Shown one piece after another: positions 11,613 to 21,517 of a DNA stretch of 64,000 bases. The stretch's first letter is position 1. Each line of letters starts with the position of its first letter. The notes under the pieces are model-generated. The model ran no database searches, was not told the DNA's origin, and saw nothing but the letters and a program-made list of their open reading frames with translations. The position numbers were made by a program, and so were the translations under genes. Source of the DNA: Fomitopsis serialis (Eukaryota > Basidiomycota > Agaricomycetes > Polyporales > Fomitopsidaceae); NCBI RefSeq assembly GCF_022376445.1, contig NW_025955102.1, positions 1 to 64,000 of the forward strand. Reading direction: 5' to 3'.

Positions 11613-13343
11613 TCACTCCGCTATATCGAACTCGTCCGGGATCGTAGCGATGCTCATGGGCCGTGGCTTCGCCTCGAGCATGTTGATGATATCCTCGAGC
11701 TCAGGACCACCGCCGGGAGTGGGCGTCGTCTTCCCGTTGACGTGGGCATCCGCATCATGCCCTTCCGGCGTAACAGAGCCCGCACGGTCCGTCTCCTCGT
11801 GAGCAGACTCAATCAAGTGAGCATCAATGTGGTCCTCGGCCTGGATAGTCTCCTCGTGGTGCACTGCATCCGCTGCAGCGAGAAGTTCATGCACGCCCTC
11901 CTCGTGAGCTATCGTTTCTTCCGGCTTCGGTACCACCTCCTCCAACGCCTCCTCTGCACTGATATCCGGGACTCCGTGCTCCGCCAACTCTTCCTCCTTC
12001 GAGTTCAGGATGGCTTCGGCGGTCTCGACGGCGGCCGCGTGCACGTCAGGGTCATCAGTGAGTCCAGCTGACGCGTGCTGCGGCTCGTCAATGAGTGTGC
12101 TTTCCGAGCTATCGTGCTCATGCGCCTGGACAGGGCTTGAGAACGCATCGGATTCCTGATAATATTCATGCTCGGGTTGGTAGGCATCTTCATGAGGCTC
12201 ATCTGGGATCTCTGCAGGTACAAGCTCTAGCTGAATCGGCGGTTCCGTGTCGCTGCGGCGTTGCGGCGCTTGCTGCCGCCTTCGCTTTCGTGGGCGTCGC
12301 AGCGGCCCCCTGGTCTTCACCCCGGTCCCTCTTGCAGCAGTAGCTGCGCCCCTCGCCGTACCCCTGCAGCCGGTGAACCCCTAGCAGCAGGACCGCCCCT
12401 TGTCGCAGTTGCCGCGGGAACCGGAGTCCTCGCTTTGCTCAAGCTCGCCGCGGTAGGCTTGCTCAACCGCTCCAAGACTCCTGGTGTTGTCGCCTTCCTA
12501 ACTGGGGTGGGACAGGGGACTGCGCGTTGCGCGACCTCGCAGAGACGCGGCTGTGGGAGCGAAGAGTCCCGACGACGGCGTCTTCGGTCTCATCGTCGCC
12601 GGTGTGGTGGCAGTGGTCTGCGAAGGGGTCTTTGGGCGCATAGACGGGGTCTTCGGTCGCGCGACGGAGTTTTCGGTCGCGCAGACGGGGTCTTCGGTCG
12701 CGCGGGGGCGTCTTCACGGGCGTATGAGACGCGCGAGACGACGGACGCGGTCTAGCGGGTGTCGATTTAGGCGTGACAGCCTTGGCAGGAGTCGAGGCAG
12801 ACGTCGATGGAGAAGGATGGTAAGCAGTTGGAGGAGATTTCGTGGACGAACGCGCTGGTGTCCGGGTAGTACCACCAGCGGTGCTCGGCCTGCTAGCAGT
12901 TTTCGACGGTGTGCTCGGCACGCGGGGCTGGTTAACCGTCCCAGTGCTCGACAGTCGCGATGCTACGGGTTTGGGCACAGGCACCGCAATCTCTGGTGGA
13001 GAGGAGGGGGGGTCGACTGCAGCAACCGCTGGATCGGAAGCTGGCTCCGGGATTGGCACAGAATCGGCAGGCGGTGACTTGGCCAGACTGCTATCAACGA
13101 ACCTCGCAAGCTGGTCTGCTATACTTGGGCTAGCAGTCGACGAAGGTCTCGGTCTTGGAGGCCATTCCCGCTTGTCCCTCTGCTCTATCCTCTCCGCATC
13201 TCCATTACGCTAGTTTGCGAGGTGACGCTCGACGTGCGTGAAGGTCCATTTGGCACAATCGATTGGCGTTTAGTCTGCTGCTCGAAGCGACCGATGAGGT
13301 TGGCGACCTCTGCCTGGGACGTTCGTCGGGCAATGGCCTGCAT
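11613..13343 (-). CDS. Ser/Pro/Ala-rich acidic-tailed protein, disrupted frames
   Basis: The probable start is Met 13343 (MQAIARRTSQAEVANLIGRF). Coding then runs through a Ser/Thr/Pro-rich middle and ends in a Glu/Asp/His-rich tail closing with PRPMSIATIPDEFDIAE. The frame changes several times: near 13210 (NGDAERIEQRDKREWPP needs another frame), in the repeats at 12620-12720, and near 12250-12480. In the alternative frame the repeat region reads as tandem RPKTPS units, which fits the protein's composition better than the arginine/aspartate-rich frame. I recognise no domain; it looks intrinsically disordered. Either the assembly has several single-base errors in this GC-rich repeat or the gene is decaying. 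Exon borders are therefore uncertain. Confidence 0.5.
12620..12715. repeat. TCTTCGGTCGCGC tandem repeats inside a coding gene
   Basis: On the plus strand TCTTCGGTCGCGC and close variants (TTTTCGGTCGCGC, TCTTTGGGCGCAT) recur with spacing of about 18-25 nt. On the minus strand, in the favoured frame, they encode (A/M)RPKTPS repeats, that is, basic SP/TP phosphorylation-like motifs. Repeat slippage here is the likely cause of the frame problems in the host gene. Confidence 0.6.
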
Positions 13344-15054
13344 TACACGCGAACAGTGAAGGATCAGCAGTGGTGTGCTGGACGAGCACTGGGTGAGCGT
13401 ACATGGTGTTATACCCGATGGGTGACGTGTAAGGAATGGTTCTGATCTGTGCTGGTGAAACTGGCGATAGTCAAGAGCAAGGGCCCTCGCCGGCGAGAGC
13501 GGTGTAGACGTGCTTCAGGATGGCAAACGCGATGATGACTGTGAAGGTTCAAGTTGTGTAGAGAAGCCGGTACAAACACTCAGTACACTACGCTTACTGG
13601 CAGTATTGACTCATTGATCATTCGTAATCGGAGTGTCAACATTTGTAATCCTGCGTAAGTAGCAACTCGTTTGATCGGACTGCGTTGTACGTGTCACTCT
13701 CACCAAACTCTCACTGCCAGTGGGTGTACCGTAACCCGGCAGCATCAATGCGTGGTGTTTAGGACGTGCTATTGATGCTGTGCCAGGCGAACGAAGTCGT
13801 GCCGCCGGGCGTATACAGACCAGTGACGGTGTGAGTGAAGACAGGAGACTGCCAGTGCTTGAGCAGGACCATCATGACTAGAACCAAGCGGGTAACAGCA
13901 TGCTATGTAACACTACGTGGTGCCCGTGAGACATGCGCTGAAACGCGTCGGTAACTCACCTATCGTTCAATTCCTAGATGTCGGACAGAGCACTGCACTA
14001 CAACCAGTGACGATCATGCGTACATAATGTCATATGTATTGATGAGTGTCAGTTGCGTTTCCAACCCATGCATGTTCGGCGGTCGCTCATGATTCACCGC
14101 CTTCCTCATAGGAACTGTGCTTGCGCGTGCACAGTGATTTAGGTTCATGGCACCCTGGCATAGCACAGGCTTACCCTGTCTGCTACTCTCCTGGTTAATC
14201 AGCTCGTATGACACAATTGCCCTCTATCCCGACGGTCACCATCACAGGTCATACATGGATACTCGTCTGCAAACGGGGTTAGGTATCGGAGACGGGTGGA
14301 GCTGGACGCCTCATGTGAAATGCTAGCCAGACCTGAAACACAACCTCTTTGACGGGAGGCAGGATGGTCGGCCTCCGCACGGATCTACTGTGGTAAGTCA
14401 GAATAGGATATATATCTGAGGATCTTCGTTGCCACGTCTTCGTGACAGTTGGTCGGTGTGGGATTCACTCTACATATCTTTCGAGCTAGCGGTATCATTC
14501 GAGCATATCAGTGGCCTGACCAAGTACCATCAGGAGAGCCTCCGACTATTGCCACAGCAATTCCTCGCTTTGTGATTCCTACACTAGCCCCTCGTCGTGG
14601 TAGTGGTCCAGTGAGTGTTACGCTGAGTTGCGTGGATCACGAGTTTCTCATGGTACTGCTTCGCTTACACCCGTACGTTGAGATTTGGGCCAGTGCCAGC
14701 CGGTATCACGTTCGGGATCTTCGAACATGCAAGGTACTGACCACAACTACTGCATTGACGAAGACCGGAAAGACAAGGATATCGTCATTGCGTCGTGGGA
14801 TCTTCCCGGGGATCAAACGCCATCCTGGACGCCTATGGTCCCGGCCTCATGAAACGGCGGATCGGCTGTGAGTGATCGTGCTGGCAGTTGATGCTCTGGA
14901 GGTCAAATGGAGGTTCGGTCAGTCCGAAGGTCGAGAAGGATCCAGTCGAGCATGCTCTACGGTGCCTGCCATGAGTTCTATATAATGCTGCGATTGCCCA
15001 GTCTTTCCTGGGACGCTCCGAAACCCTACCTGCGGCCTGTACTGATATTGAGCA
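13344..15054. other. Intergenic region, mostly empty
   Basis: This lies between two divergent genes. No open frame here has a recognisable motif or clean splice partner (14449-14871 plus is the longest). Its right end is the promoter of the aspartic-protease-like gene. Confidence 0.45.
14979..14986 (+). promoter_or_regulatory. TATA-like box upstream of AP1
   Basis: TATATAAT lies 69-76 nt upstream of the ATG at 15055, a sensible distance for a fungal promoter with a short leader. The AP3 paralogue has GTATATTAT at the same relative distance (61142-61150), which supports a shared promoter origin. Confidence 0.5.
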
Positions 15055-16945
15055 ATGTTCATTCGTGATGCCGCTATGGGCATGGCCACCAAGGCAGCCG
15101 TTGTACTGACTTTGCTGGGAGCCGTGCAGACGAGCGCGAACGAATTGGTGAAGGTCCCCATCAAGTCAACATTGATGTACGCATCCCGCCTCTCTACTTC
15201 AGTTGATGATCATGACCTCCAACTTTCTGCAGATCGGACGCGACAGGTTTCGGTAGGCCTCAGCTTCATCTGCACTGAGCAGTGTAGGCTAACGCCGCTG
15301 TCTGAACAAACTCAGATTCGTCCGCGCCCATGACGAATGCTCAAGTGAAGGTGGTCACCGCTGGTGTGTGACTCCGATGGCTCGCACACCGAATGTTCTA
15401 CTTATCTCCATAACGTATAGTCCAGGCAGGGGATGGACAGACGTTCCCCAATGTTCTAGTCGACACAGGCAGTGCTATCCTGTGGGTAGGCGCAGAGCAG
15501 AAGTACGTTCCTGGACAGTATACCCAGGTGTAAGTCCACTGCACCAGGTTGATAATCCCACTCCACGTTGCTGACTGTCGGGTGTCTGTTCAGCATGAAC
15601 CAGACGTTCTCGGTAGGGTAGGTGTATCACTAAGCTCCTGCAGTTTGTAATTTCGAACGCCCTTGTCAGCTATGGATCTGGTGGCGTCAATGGAACCGCG
15701 TACATGGACCGCGTAACGATCGGCTCTGCGACCGTAGACAACCAGATCATTGGCAGCGAGGGTTACATTACGGGGTTCACTCTCGTAGAGCCCATCGACG
15801 GACTGCGTGAGTCCTTCACTGGCATTGGCGACTACAGCGCAGCAACATTGATGTGTCACATTCAGTTGGTCTTGGTCCTCCGAATTCGAATCAGGGTGAA
15901 GTGTCGGGCTACAACACGACACCGACGTTCATGGACAACCTGTACGCTCAAGGGAGCATATCGGAGCCGGTCTTTGGGTTGTACATCGCACCCTATGTGG
16001 ATGGCGAGGAGAACACCGGAGAAATAACCTTTGGCGGCGTCGATTCGAGCAAGTTTACCGGTGCGTCTGCGGATAATTGGAGCTCGAATACACGAGACGT
16101 TATTGATCTGCATCTATACGGCGCATTGTGTTGCAGGAGACATCGAATGGATTGCACAGACGACGCCCACCAATGAACATTGGAATTTCATGGTGTGGAT
16201 GCAGATGGAGTTGACTCACGAATTAGTGCAACTCACGACAGTGCATCAATCTAGGCCTCCAGCCTTGGATGGGGAAACATTACTGTCTCTCCGCCCATCT
16301 ATGCCCGGACGGACTGCGGCGTTCTCTATATTCTAATCCCTACGTAAGTGTTCCAACCCTGCCATGGATCGTCCAACGACTGTGATAAGCTAATTCGATT
16401 GCGGACGATCAGCGAGACTGCGCTCGACATCGTGCACGCCGTTCCAGGCGCGAGCCTTGACGAATCCGATTCCCAGTTGTCTGCTTGCCTCGTCTTTCCG
16501 AGCAATATGACCGTCGCCGAACTGCCCGCCCTCGACATCGGATTGGGCAACCTGTCCGTATCCATCCCCGCCACGGAGTGCGTAGCCTACACATCCTCTT
16601 TCGTATGCGTGACTGACACGTAGAGTTGGCGCCATGATCATACAGCTACGTTGTTCCAGAGAGCATGTACCCGCTGCTGAACGTGACCGACGACGGACAA
16701 ATACACACATGGTTGTGTCCTGGAGGGCCAGCATTCGTCGGTCTCGGACAGAAGGCATTGGAACGTATCTACTCCGCCTATGACAGTGCGTTTCGGGATT
16801 TCGATTGAGTGACGCCTTGTAATTGACACCTCACCTTGAACGTAGTTGTAAACAATCGTGAGTCTGATATGGGCCTCCAAGATTCTAGTGCTGACATGTT
16901 GTTATTTTACCAGTGGTCGGATTCGCCATCGCGGCAGATGCGTAA
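15055..16945 (+). CDS. Secreted A1 aspartic-protease-like protein AP1 (DTG/DCG)
   Basis: Thirteen exons (15055-15176, 15233-15246, 15316-15363, 15421-15529, 15594-15617, 15670-15806, 15866-16060, 16137-16192, 16255-16343, 16413-16577, 16646-16785, 16846-16857, 16914-16945) read as one unbroken 380-residue protein. It begins with a signal-peptide-like segment (KAAVVLTLLGAVQTSA). The first catalytic loop is canonical (LVDTGSAILWVG, Asp76). The flap-like segment FSVGYGSGGVNGTAYMDRV follows, then DGLLGLGP. At the second catalytic position it has YARTDCGVLYILIP (Asp255-Cys256-Gly257) instead of DTG or DSG. Only about 50 residues separate the signal from Asp76, so any propeptide is short. Exons 2 and 12 are 14 and 12 nt. 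Several Asn-X-Ser/Thr sites fit secretion. Activity is uncertain because of the Cys. Confidence 0.88.
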
Positions 16946-17377
16946 GAAACCGAGCGCATCACCGCCGCTCACGAATTATGCATTGGACCGAGAATGTGGT
17001 CAACCTTGACAGTGGACTCAATCGGATTTTGGACAGAGTTTTGTTGCACGGACGCTGATATCCATCTGGTGTTATCCTTGTCGCTTGTCAATGCCCGTGT
17101 GACTAGAATGTGAAGCTTTGGAGTGACGCAGTGATTGGACGACTCGGAGCAAATCGTGAGATCTGACATTTCCTGTCAATACTACTATGCAAAAGCATCG
17201 AAATCACGACGGTTTTTGTCATATCTCCTTAATGGCATCATGATTGGAGTGCTGGTGTCAAGCAATTGCGAAACCACTGGCAATGACCCGAACCAAACCT
17301 TTGAGAGCAAAAAAAGCGAGGACAGCATAGACAACAAAACAAGTGATGATACAACTTCACTTCCTGCATCCTGCCCC
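16946..17377. other. Short convergent spacer, no gene
   Basis: This lies between the AP1 stop and the CTF8 stop. An open frame on plus (17135-17710) is antisense to CTF8 and has no motif. Nothing else seen. Confidence 0.5.
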
Positions 17378-17921
17378 CTATTTGGATTTCGTTCCTCCTT
17401 TCGATTCAGGTGCACCCATCGACACCTTTCCCACCATTGGCATTGGTCGCCTAGAGAAGACCATCTTGCGCTTCACCACAGCTATCACGTCCCAACTGGT
17501 AGGTTGGGCGAGCCTCGGAGATACATCCCCGTCTGGAATGGTATCCAACGCATCCGCAACGACTTTGTTGCTGGAACTAGGTGGATTGTGTCGGTGGAGG
17601 ACGCGAGTGGTTTTGGCAAGTTCACCAGCTTGCCCTCCAAAAGATGGTGTCCGATCAGCAGAGTCGGCTTCTTCTACGAGTCGACAAAGAGCAGGTCAAG
17701 CGCTGTATAAACACATAGTATAGATACCAGTGATAACTCACTGTAGCCTCATCGATTCGCAGTGTCCCGATTGTTTGACCCTCGTTGTCTCCAGCCACGT
17801 CCAGCTTGCCTTGCAACTCGATGAGGACGAGGCCTTCGCTTCCAAATTGTGCAAGCGGCGGCGGAAAGGTGTTGTCGTTGTTTGATGTGGACGAGAGCGA
17901 GATGTTGATGGGAACAATCAT
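17378..17921 (-). CDS. CTF8: CTF8, subunit of the Ctf18-RFC complex
   Basis: Exon 1 (17742-17921) encodes 60 residues starting MIVPINISLSSTSNNDNT and including LVLIELQGKLDVAGDNEGQ and IGTLRIDEAT. Exon 2 (17378-17673) follows a 68 nt intron and continues KKPTLLIGHHLLEGKLVNLP. This is the typical CTF8 core. CTF8 acts with CTF18 and DCC1 in an alternative clamp loader for PCNA during replication and cohesion. The frame breaks near 17600-17603, shortly after LVNLPKPLA; one added G gives a continuous protein of about 158 residues with a Pro/Ser-rich basic tail. A lone one-base break in an essential-type gene suggests sequence error. It shares a 191 bp divergent promoter with the hydrolase at 18113. 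Confidence 0.88.
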
Positions 17922-18112
17922 GATAGCAGCAGGCCCGGCGAGGTGTAGGAGCGACTCCGAGCGAGCGGGAGAGACGCGTCGCGACGCGTAGTAGCCGTAG
18001 GACAAACGCGTCAGTGGCGAAACACGTGAGCCCTGTGAGACTTTCTGGTCAACCCACACAGCTACGGGTCGTCGGTCGTGCATCTTGACTGGTGCTTCCT
18101 CACCCTGTTACC
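17922..18112. promoter_or_regulatory. Bidirectional promoter, CTF8 / alpha-beta hydrolase
   Basis: The two ATGs diverge with only 191 bp between them, so both promoters and 5' UTRs must lie here. I see no clear TATA box. The region is GC-rich, with GAGCGAGCG-like and CGTCGCGACGCG motifs near 17955-17990. Confidence 0.6.
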
Positions 18113-19023
18113 ATGAGCTCTGATCAGGCTACAGCTACTCTCCAAAATATTCCAAGTGGACACCAGCTTGTTAAACTGCCCTCAGGAACAATTATTGAGT
18201 GCGACATGGCTCCTCCACCAATTCGAGCCTATACGACCGACGAGCGCGAGTCAAAGGCGAAGCTAGCCCTCTGTCTTCATCCATGGTCATGGCTTGGCGG
18301 ATGTATGGACGACCCGTGCGTTCTGCGCTACTACCATCATTTACCTGCATTTCACCTGAACTATCCTCCGGACGTGCTGTCATGAACGACCGATGTACGG
18401 TGTTACCATGTCGAGCCAGTGTCTTGCGTCTGCTGGTTGGGCCTCTGAACAGTCTCGGCTACCACGTCATACGCTACAACTCTCGCAGCGTTGGAAGTCT
18501 TCTGGTTGGCCTTCGCTCACGGGCAGCCGAGAAGCGCAAGACTTGCGCGAACTCGTACAGTGGGCAATCGATCGCCTCCATTCTGTCGAATCCGTCGTCC
18601 TCGTCGTACGTATGCATCAATATTGCGGAAGTACTGCCATACATATCTAGCTGCACTGCAGGGCTATTCATATGGCTCCCTCATAGCCTCTCTCCACCCA
18701 CCGCTTCCGCACCCTAAAGTCTCTCACATCATGATCTCCTACCCACTCAGTGTTCGCCATTGGCTCACACATTCCGCGGGAGTACCTATACTGCAGCACT
18801 TACTGCGCTCGTCCGGGACGACCGCGCGCGGGTGCTCATTGTCCATGGGGATCACGATGACTTCACTGATGCCGAGATATACGAGGCGTGGACACGCAGC
18901 CTTGCCGAGGCAGCCGCGGAAAGTGTCTTGGAGGTTGTAAAGGTCGAGGGGGCAACTCACTTCTGGCGAGAAGGGGAAGCGAGGGTGAAGCTGGTGGAGA
19001 CGATTGAAACGTGGTTAACATGA
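18113..19023 (+). CDS. Alpha/beta-hydrolase fold protein, two frame breaks
   Basis: Three exons (18113-18315, 18420-18605, 18662-19023) give about 250 residues once two single bases are allowed for. The start is MSSDQATATLQNIPSGHQLV. Fold markers in order are LCLHPWSWLGG, YHVIRYNSRSVGS (oxyanion and strand region), the nucleophile elbow GYSYGS, the acid-bearing VLIVHGDHDDFTDAE, and the His-bearing VEGATHFWREGE. That fits a cytosolic serine hydrolase; the substrate is unknown. Frame breaks lie at 18496-18501 (after SRSVGS) and at the TT of 18772-18773 (WLT to FRGSTYTAAL); each is repaired by one added base. It is divergent from CTF8. Confidence 0.82.
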
Positions 19024-19920
19024 ATGTCACTGAGTTGCAACTGAGACGTGTATAATATCGGTCAACGCGTCATGATCTCCACGAGCACAGTTGAAGCTCG
19101 ACAATAAGTTCAAGGATGCTTCTTCGCGCATAGAGATCATCCATATCCTGACGCTAATGTTCAAATCCTGCGGACTAACGCCTGCTACGAACCTGCCTGT
19201 TGACCGTCGAACAAACACTGTAGCCGTCATCATCACAGCGTTGACATGGGAGAGCTTGGGGCGGTAACGGCAGGTAAGGTGAGAGCCAACTATGGAAGGA
19301 TAGTGTAGTACGGCAGCGAGCCAAGACTACTTATCCCCCGCCGATCCCAGCCGTGCCCAGCTGTGTGAGGCTGCCTCCCAGAGCGTATAGACCGTGAGCG
19401 TGAGCTCGCAAAGTAAGACCAAGAGCTGACGCTCTGCGAGTGAGAGTTTAAGTACATCCATCTAGGTAGAATCTCCGATCTCATGATGATGAAGATGATT
19501 GACGTAAGCTCGCAGGGAAGCTGTGAGACGCAGTGCAAGCGCGAAGCTTCTTTGCTGGCGTGTTGAAACGGCAGTGGATGACTCATACGAGCTTCAAGGA
19601 TTGACGGTGATGCGCAAGCACCACCGAGACGTATCGGATACTGATACACAGATGGTGCTAAGCTTAAGGGCACCTCTAATTGTCATAGATAACTGCTTAC
19701 CGCGTGTGAGCAGAATATTGGATGAGGCTCGTCATGAACATGTCCAGGGTTGCCCAGATAGCATGGATTTGGATGAAACGAGAACCAAACAGCTGCGAAC
19801 GAAACAAACAGCTGCGCAACACAAGACTCCTGACATACAAATTGCGCTCATGTCAGTACGACGAAGCAGCTAGGTTATGAATCGGCACGATCGGACACTC
19901 ACAACACATTGAGCCGTGCA
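19024..19920. other. Convergent intergenic region
   Basis: This lies between the hydrolase stop and the stop of the second F-box gene. A minus-strand stretch near 19470-19560 (LHCVSQLPCELTSIIFIIMR) looks like a decayed F-box start but does not continue. At 19786-19818 the phrase ACAAACAGCTGCG is nearly duplicated. I call no gene. Confidence 0.4.
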
Positions 19921-21110
19921 CTATGCTTCTATCAAACGGAATAATCCTCGTCGTACACATTCTACAACTCTCCTCCAGACTGGCCTCCAAGATCCTTTGG
20001 GACCTCGACCATATATGTTGAACACCCGTAGATCCTTGGAAAACAGACGTTCGAGCGTGCGATTAATGTTTGGCCAATCCAACGCTCGAAGGGTATCAAA
20101 CCGCCTGGACGGGACATCCAGATCCAAGAGTGGGGCATCTATCGTCAAAGTGATCGTTTCGAGGAAAGGAGAGTGGAGTTGGGATATGAGTACGCTGGAC
20201 CATAGCAGATCCGAGTCCGTTTGCCCAGTATCTTGCGACGCGTAACAGCTGGCTGGATCGACAGAGTGCGCAAATTTACGCAGGGTGCCAATGTGAATGC
20301 AGTGTCCCTAACAATCTCTGTGTAGGAGTCAGGAATGACAGGTATATGTACCGCGAAGTAAAGCCACACATACCCTCAGGACAGTACAGATCAAGGCTCA
20401 GATGTTTCAAACCACGCGAACCAAAAGCGTCGACTAGGCATTGGACAAACCGCGGGTGGGAAACACGAATGAGATCGAGCGTTTGGAGCTGATGGTGTTG
20501 AACGTCCCGACGAGCCAAGGCATAATGTTCCCCGGTCCTGCCAGCGCTCGGGTGCTAGATCACTGCCATGCAACTGCAGAGTGTGCAGAGTGTCTAAACG
20601 CCCGACGACGGGAGAGGAGCTCAACACGGGTCCCACACCATTGATCTGGAGTATTGAAAGGGTTTCGAGACCAGTGAAAGAAGATAGTAGCCCTGCCAGC
20701 GCATCCCAAGGCAGACTGCTGAGTGCGATGGCCAGCCGGCGCAAGGCAGGGAGCTTAGCGCCGACAGTTGCAACATCGCTCATGGCCAGCTGGTCGAAGT
20801 CGATATCATGAAGGGCGAGCAGGCTGACGGCCGGAAGCGAGGGCAAAGCAGAGAGTCGTTTGTAGGTGGAGAACGATATCCGTAGCGTTTCCACGATGAG
20901 GCCTATGGCCGGCGAAGAAGCTAGGAGCTTTTCAAATGTTGTGAACTTGCCTCCACCGGAGTTCTCGACTGTAATCACACGAAAGCGATGGTAGCGAGCC
21001 GCGGGCAACCAGGTGCGACAAGCAAGAGCACATGCACGAAGAGAATGGGTGTCCTTGTGCAGATAGTCGATGATACGGTCGGTGAGCTCGGGTGGTAGAG
21101 GAAGGACCAT
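19921..21110 (-). CDS. F-box protein with LRR-like body, two frame breaks
   Basis: Met 21110 starts MVLPLPPELTDRIIDYLHKD, a good F-box, followed by RACALACRTWLPAARYHRF, typical of basidiomycete F-box proteins, and leucine-rich segments. Exon 1 (20374-21110) and exon 2 (19921-20317) join in phase across a 56 nt intron. Frame changes occur at the CCCC run (20530-20533; one base too many) and near 20244-20245 (one base too few). Correcting both gives about 377 residues with VDAFGSRGLKHLSLDLYCPE, LWSSVLISQLHSPFLETIT and a C-terminal RRGLFRLIEA. An SCF substrate adaptor is likely; the target is unknown. Confidence 0.75.
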
Positions 21111-21517
21111 GGTTGGTCCTGCGGCAGAGGAGACGCCCAAGTCACAGCTGGAATCGGCGTAGATCGGCGCCTCCTCTAACTAGGTTCGATGAAACCCTTG
21201 CGATGAGAGTACAGACATCAATGTACGTCAGGCTGTCCTTCAACGACCCGATGCTGAATTTCCAGAGAGCGGGCAAAGTAACATTACTTGCAAAACATCT
21301 GGACTGTATATGTACACACAGAGATGGGGATGAGAGCTCAAAGCGAGTGACGACGAGCAGCAAGGCACAAACGAACGGAAGGGTATATGGATCGACAGAC
21401 AAAGAGCCTTGATGCATTCTACTATACAGATGCGGTGAGATCAGACCAACAACAGATGAACCTCCAAAAGCCAAAGAAATAACCGGCGCGCGCAAAGTGC
21501 AAGAGCGGCGTTCGAGC
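21111..21517. other. Short intergenic stretch
   Basis: Upstream region of the F-box gene and 3' flank of the Ser-rich gene. Nothing recognisable. Confidence 0.5.
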
